Shown one piece after another: positions 61,619-64,000 of a DNA stretch of 64,000 nt (position 1 is its first letter; the number at the start of each line of letters is the position of its first letter). The stretch covers positions 672,487-736,486 of the forward strand of contig NZ_JBLZNC010000001.1 of NCBI RefSeq assembly GCF_048553715.1, in the 5' to 3' direction. A program made the position numbers and the translations under genes. The notes beneath the pieces were generated by a model. The model ran no database searches. It had not been told where the DNA came from and was given only the letters and a program-made list of their open reading frames with translations. The DNA comes from Sagittula sp048553715 (GTDB taxonomy: Bacteria > Pseudomonadota > Alphaproteobacteria > Rhodobacterales > Rhodobacteraceae).

Positions 61619-63736
61619 ATGACAACCTGCCGCTATCTCCACCGCAAGGGCGAGCGATTTCACTTCCGTAGGCGACTCCCCGGATTTTCTGCATCCTTCC
61701 CTGCAATTTCTTTGCCACTGGGGACGACAGACGAAAATCTTGCGCATACCTGGGTCAGACACCTGACCCAGGAGTCCGACCGGATGTTCGACAGCTTCAT
61801 TTTCATGGCCCCGCCCCTGCCCAATGACCTCGTCGCGCGGTACTTCCGCCATTGCCTCGAAGACAGCCTGTTCACCCTGCGCCGTCAGGTGCGCATGGCC
61901 AGGATGAGCGGCAGGTTCAGCGCCGACGATGAAACCCGCCTCTCCCTGATGCCCACGATCCTGCAGAGCCTTCTGGAGGATGGCATCCGCGACAGCCTCC
62001 CGCTGCAGCGGGTTGACCCTGAATGGTCGCCGGAAACCCTGGGCATCGCGATGCACCTTTATTCCGTGGAAGCCTGCCGCATCCAGTCCCCGGAAGAAAC
62101 GCGCCGGATCCAGCAGACCTTTCCGGATATCAAGACACTGCACCTCACCAGCGCCGAGCATACCAGCCAGCTGCGCGAAGCGTACATCGCCGCCCGTCTC
62201 GCGGCATTGCAAGACGGCACCGCGCCGACAAATTTCACCGCTTTTCACGATGAACAGCGGCAACACGATCCGGTTTCCACTGCACCAGACGTCATCGTCG
62301 ATATCCCCAAGCGCGCTGAATCAACGCCGCCCCCGCAAGCCCCCGATTCAACATTGTCCTCCGGACCTGAGGCCTCGCTCGTTAACCCGGTATCCCAAAC
62401 AGAAAGCCCGCTGGCTCCCTCGCAGGCAGAAGCCCGTCTGGCCCAACAAGCAGCCGATATTGCGGGCCCGGCCCCGAAATCCGTATGCAAGACAATGGCA
62501 ACCCTCGCCGATCATTTCGCGGCTTGTAAAGATGAAGCCCTAGCCGCCAACTCCGACGTCTGGTCCACGGACATCGCCCATGTGTTCTGGAGAGCCGTGC
62601 GGTCCGAAGACATGACACCAGCGGTTGCAGGGCAGCGAGAATCTGACATCAGGCGTTTTATGCTAATCCTCGGAATCACCAGCGTGACGCAAATTACTCA
62701 AGCAAAATTAGCCCACTGGAGTGATGTCCTCAGGCAATTTCCGAAAAAATTCCTGCGTTCGGACAAGGATGCCCATAAGGAACTGGAGACCATCCTGCTG
62801 GGGGCAAAGCATCTCGATGCCAAGGACAAGGGTCTTGCCGCCGATACTTTTCGCCGCCACGTGAAGTCGATCGAACTTCTGATCAAACGCGCCGTTGCCG
62901 AGGGTTTGACAGACCTGAAGGAGTTGGACCTGAAGGCCATCAAGCCAAAGAAGACGTCAGGGCGAAACCGACACAAGAAACGAGCAAGCTTCACGTCCCC
63001 GGAAACCAACCGCCTTCTGTCACATACCCTGTGGACCGGTGCGGCATCCGCTGCCAGACGCCATGTCCCTGGGTCCGTCGTTACACGCGACGGCGCGTGG
63101 TGGATCCCGCTGATCCTGATGTATACGGGCGCTCGTCGGGCCGAAATCGCCGGGATGCTGGCATCGGATATCCAAGACGTCGATGGCATTCCCGCACTCA
63201 TCATCCAGGCGAACCAGTACCGGGGCATCAAAGGGGAGGCAAAAGACGCCGGTCCCGACGAAAAGCTCACGCGCATCGTCCCCATCCACTCGCAGTTGCT
63301 GGACCTCGGCCTGCTCGATTATGCCGAATACATTCGCTCCAAGGGACACGCCCTGCTTTTCCCCGATGTCGTTCCCAAACCACGCAAGGGTTCTGCACGA
63401 GCAAAAGCCAAGGATCCGGCCCTTCTCGTGGAGAAGTTCGGTGAAAGGTTCGACGACAAGTGGCGCAAGTCGATGGCGATTGCGCTTGGCGGCAACCCGC
63501 GCAAACTGTGCATCCACAGCCTCCGCCATTTCGTTAACAACACGCTGATCCATGAGAAGGAAATCCATGAGGTCACTCGGCTTGACCTTCTTGGGCATGT
63601 GGAAGGCTCCGAAGATCAGAATACAAACACGTTGACGTACCGCGACGAGACACCAATAGCGATCAAACGCACGGCGATCGAGAAGCTGCCCCGGTTGGAA
63701 GTGAGCTTATCAGCATGGGAAACGTTGGGGAGGTAG
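61619..63736 (+). CDS. int: Second tyrosine integrase (tandem element B)
   Basis: A 705-residue integrase, longer than the first because of an extra N-terminal region and a Pro/Ser/Glu-rich linker (about 200-290). Catalytic residues: Arg in YTGARRAEIAGM, His-x-x-Arg in HSLRHFVNNTL, His in LLGHVEGSED and Tyr in TLTYRDETP. The ATG at 61619 is followed by TCRYLHRKGERFHFRRRLPG, the family start. It lies 163 bp after the attR copy, the same layout as the first integrase after attL, so it belongs to a second tRNA-Asn element whose right end is outside the window. Confidence 0.93.
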   Translation: MTTCRYLHRKGERFHFRRRLPGFSASFPAISLPLGTTDENLAHTWVRHLTQESDRMFDSFIFMAPPLPNDLVARYFRHCLEDSLFTLRRQVRMARMSGRFSADDETRLSLMPTILQSLLEDGIRDSLPLQRVDPEWSPETLGIAMHLYSVEACRIQSPEETRRIQQTFPDIKTLHLTSAEHTSQLREAYIAARLAALQDGTAPTNFTAFHDEQRQHDPVSTAPDVIVDIPKRAESTPPPQAPDSTLSSGPEASLVNPVSQTESPLAPSQAEARLAQQAADIAGPAPKSVCKTMATLADHFAACKDEALAANSDVWSTDIAHVFWRAVRSEDMTPAVAGQRESDIRRFMLILGITSVTQITQAKLAHWSDVLRQFPKKFLRSDKDAHKELETILLGAKHLDAKDKGLAADTFRRHVKSIELLIKRAVAEGLTDLKELDLKAIKPKKTSGRNRHKKRASFTSPETNRLLSHTLWTGAASAARRHVPGSVVTRDGAWWIPLILMYTGARRAEIAGMLASDIQDVDGIPALIIQANQYRGIKGEAKDAGPDEKLTRIVPIHSQLLDLGLLDYAEYIRSKGHALLFPDVVPKPRKGSARAKAKDPALLVEKFGERFDDKWRKSMAIALGGNPRKLCIHSLRHFVNNTLIHEKEIHEVTRLDLLGHVEGSEDQNTNTLTYRDETPIAIKRTAIEKLPRLEVSLSAWETLGR

Positions 63737-63895
63737 GATACCCAACCAAGCACAATCCTCCATTCAAGTCACTGTTTTCAAATGGAAATACAGTATCCGC
63801 ACCTCGTTGTGTTGCATACTTTTGATGCACTCGACACCAACAGTCAAGGGCTGGCTCACCCTCGCCGTTCGTAAGGATAATGTGGATGGTGTTGA
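63737..63895. other. Short non-coding stretch after the second integrase
   Basis: No gene with a ribosome-binding site was seen; AT-rich in its first 100 bp. Confidence 0.4.
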
Positions 63896-64000
63896 TTGTC
63901 ACTGAGAACTGACCCGGTAGCCCCATAAATTGTCACTGAGAATTGACCCATGTGAACACACTTCCCCGACGGTTTTGGTTGGGGGGATTTGGAGTGATCG
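63896..64000. mobile_element. Probable end of an IS21-family insertion sequence
   Basis: Two direct copies of TTGTCACTGAGAAYTGACCC, at 63896-63915 and 63930-63949, differing at one base. Repeated TGTCACTGAGAA-type motifs near the terminus are a hallmark of IS21-family elements, where several copies bind the transposase. The transposase genes would start beyond the window. The exact terminus cannot be fixed. Confidence 0.55.

Overview
The window looks like a chromosome segment of a Rhodobacteraceae (Roseobacter-group) alphaproteobacterium. This rests on GC-rich coding sequence, many 4-bp overlapping operons, GTG and TTG starts, and the gene content: RutBCD homologues, H-NOX, SapC with a type I secretion system, and envelope genes with DUF3618, holin-X and BrkB domains. 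The taxonomic call is inference from family resemblance; no database search was run.

Layout. 1-700: end of a cytochrome bd oxidase operon. 694-2960: a decayed zinc-uptake-type operon (ZrgA-like protein, ABC ATPase, FtsX-like permease, DUF3299 protein) broken by deletions and frameshifts, with a Zur-box-like palindrome still upstream. 3100-4186: a decayed, internally deleted IS3-family element. 4306-9386: lon (with a sigma32-like promoter), an old-yellow-enzyme reductase and tgt. 9551-12228: two tandem glycosyltransferase-like genes. 12405-13850: an RhlE-type RNA helicase. 13926-18485: a six-gene operon that joins RutB, RutC and RutD homologues to a complete ABC importer but has no RutA, with a divergent LysR regulator. 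20947-32741: a type I secretion operon (SapC-like, TolC, ABC, HlyD) with a roughly 2000-residue surface protein and, further downstream, an outer-membrane-like protein and a small secreted protein. 33002-36643: an envelope/stress-type operon that begins with a 22-residue membrane microprotein. 36844-52742: a signalling region (GGDEF-EAL protein, hybrid kinase, receiver, CheB-CheR-PAS fusion, periplasmic protein overlapping a hybrid kinase, H-NOX next to its own hybrid kinase, an EnvZ-like kinase).

52811-61456 is the most interesting part: an 8.6-kb integrative mobilizable element in the 3' end of a tRNA-Asn gene, bounded by a 19-bp direct repeat. It carries a tyrosine integrase, a MobV relaxase with an oriT-like structured region upstream, and one cargo operon of two overlapping ATPase genes: a compact AAA ATPase, and a STAND-like NTPase with a winged helix and nine nearly identical 43-residue TPR-like repeats. 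That is the best candidate for an undescribed system, possibly anti-phage or inter-element defence. A second tRNA-type integrase starts 163 bp past the distal repeat, so a second element appears to be stacked behind the first; it runs off the window through what looks like an IS21-family end.
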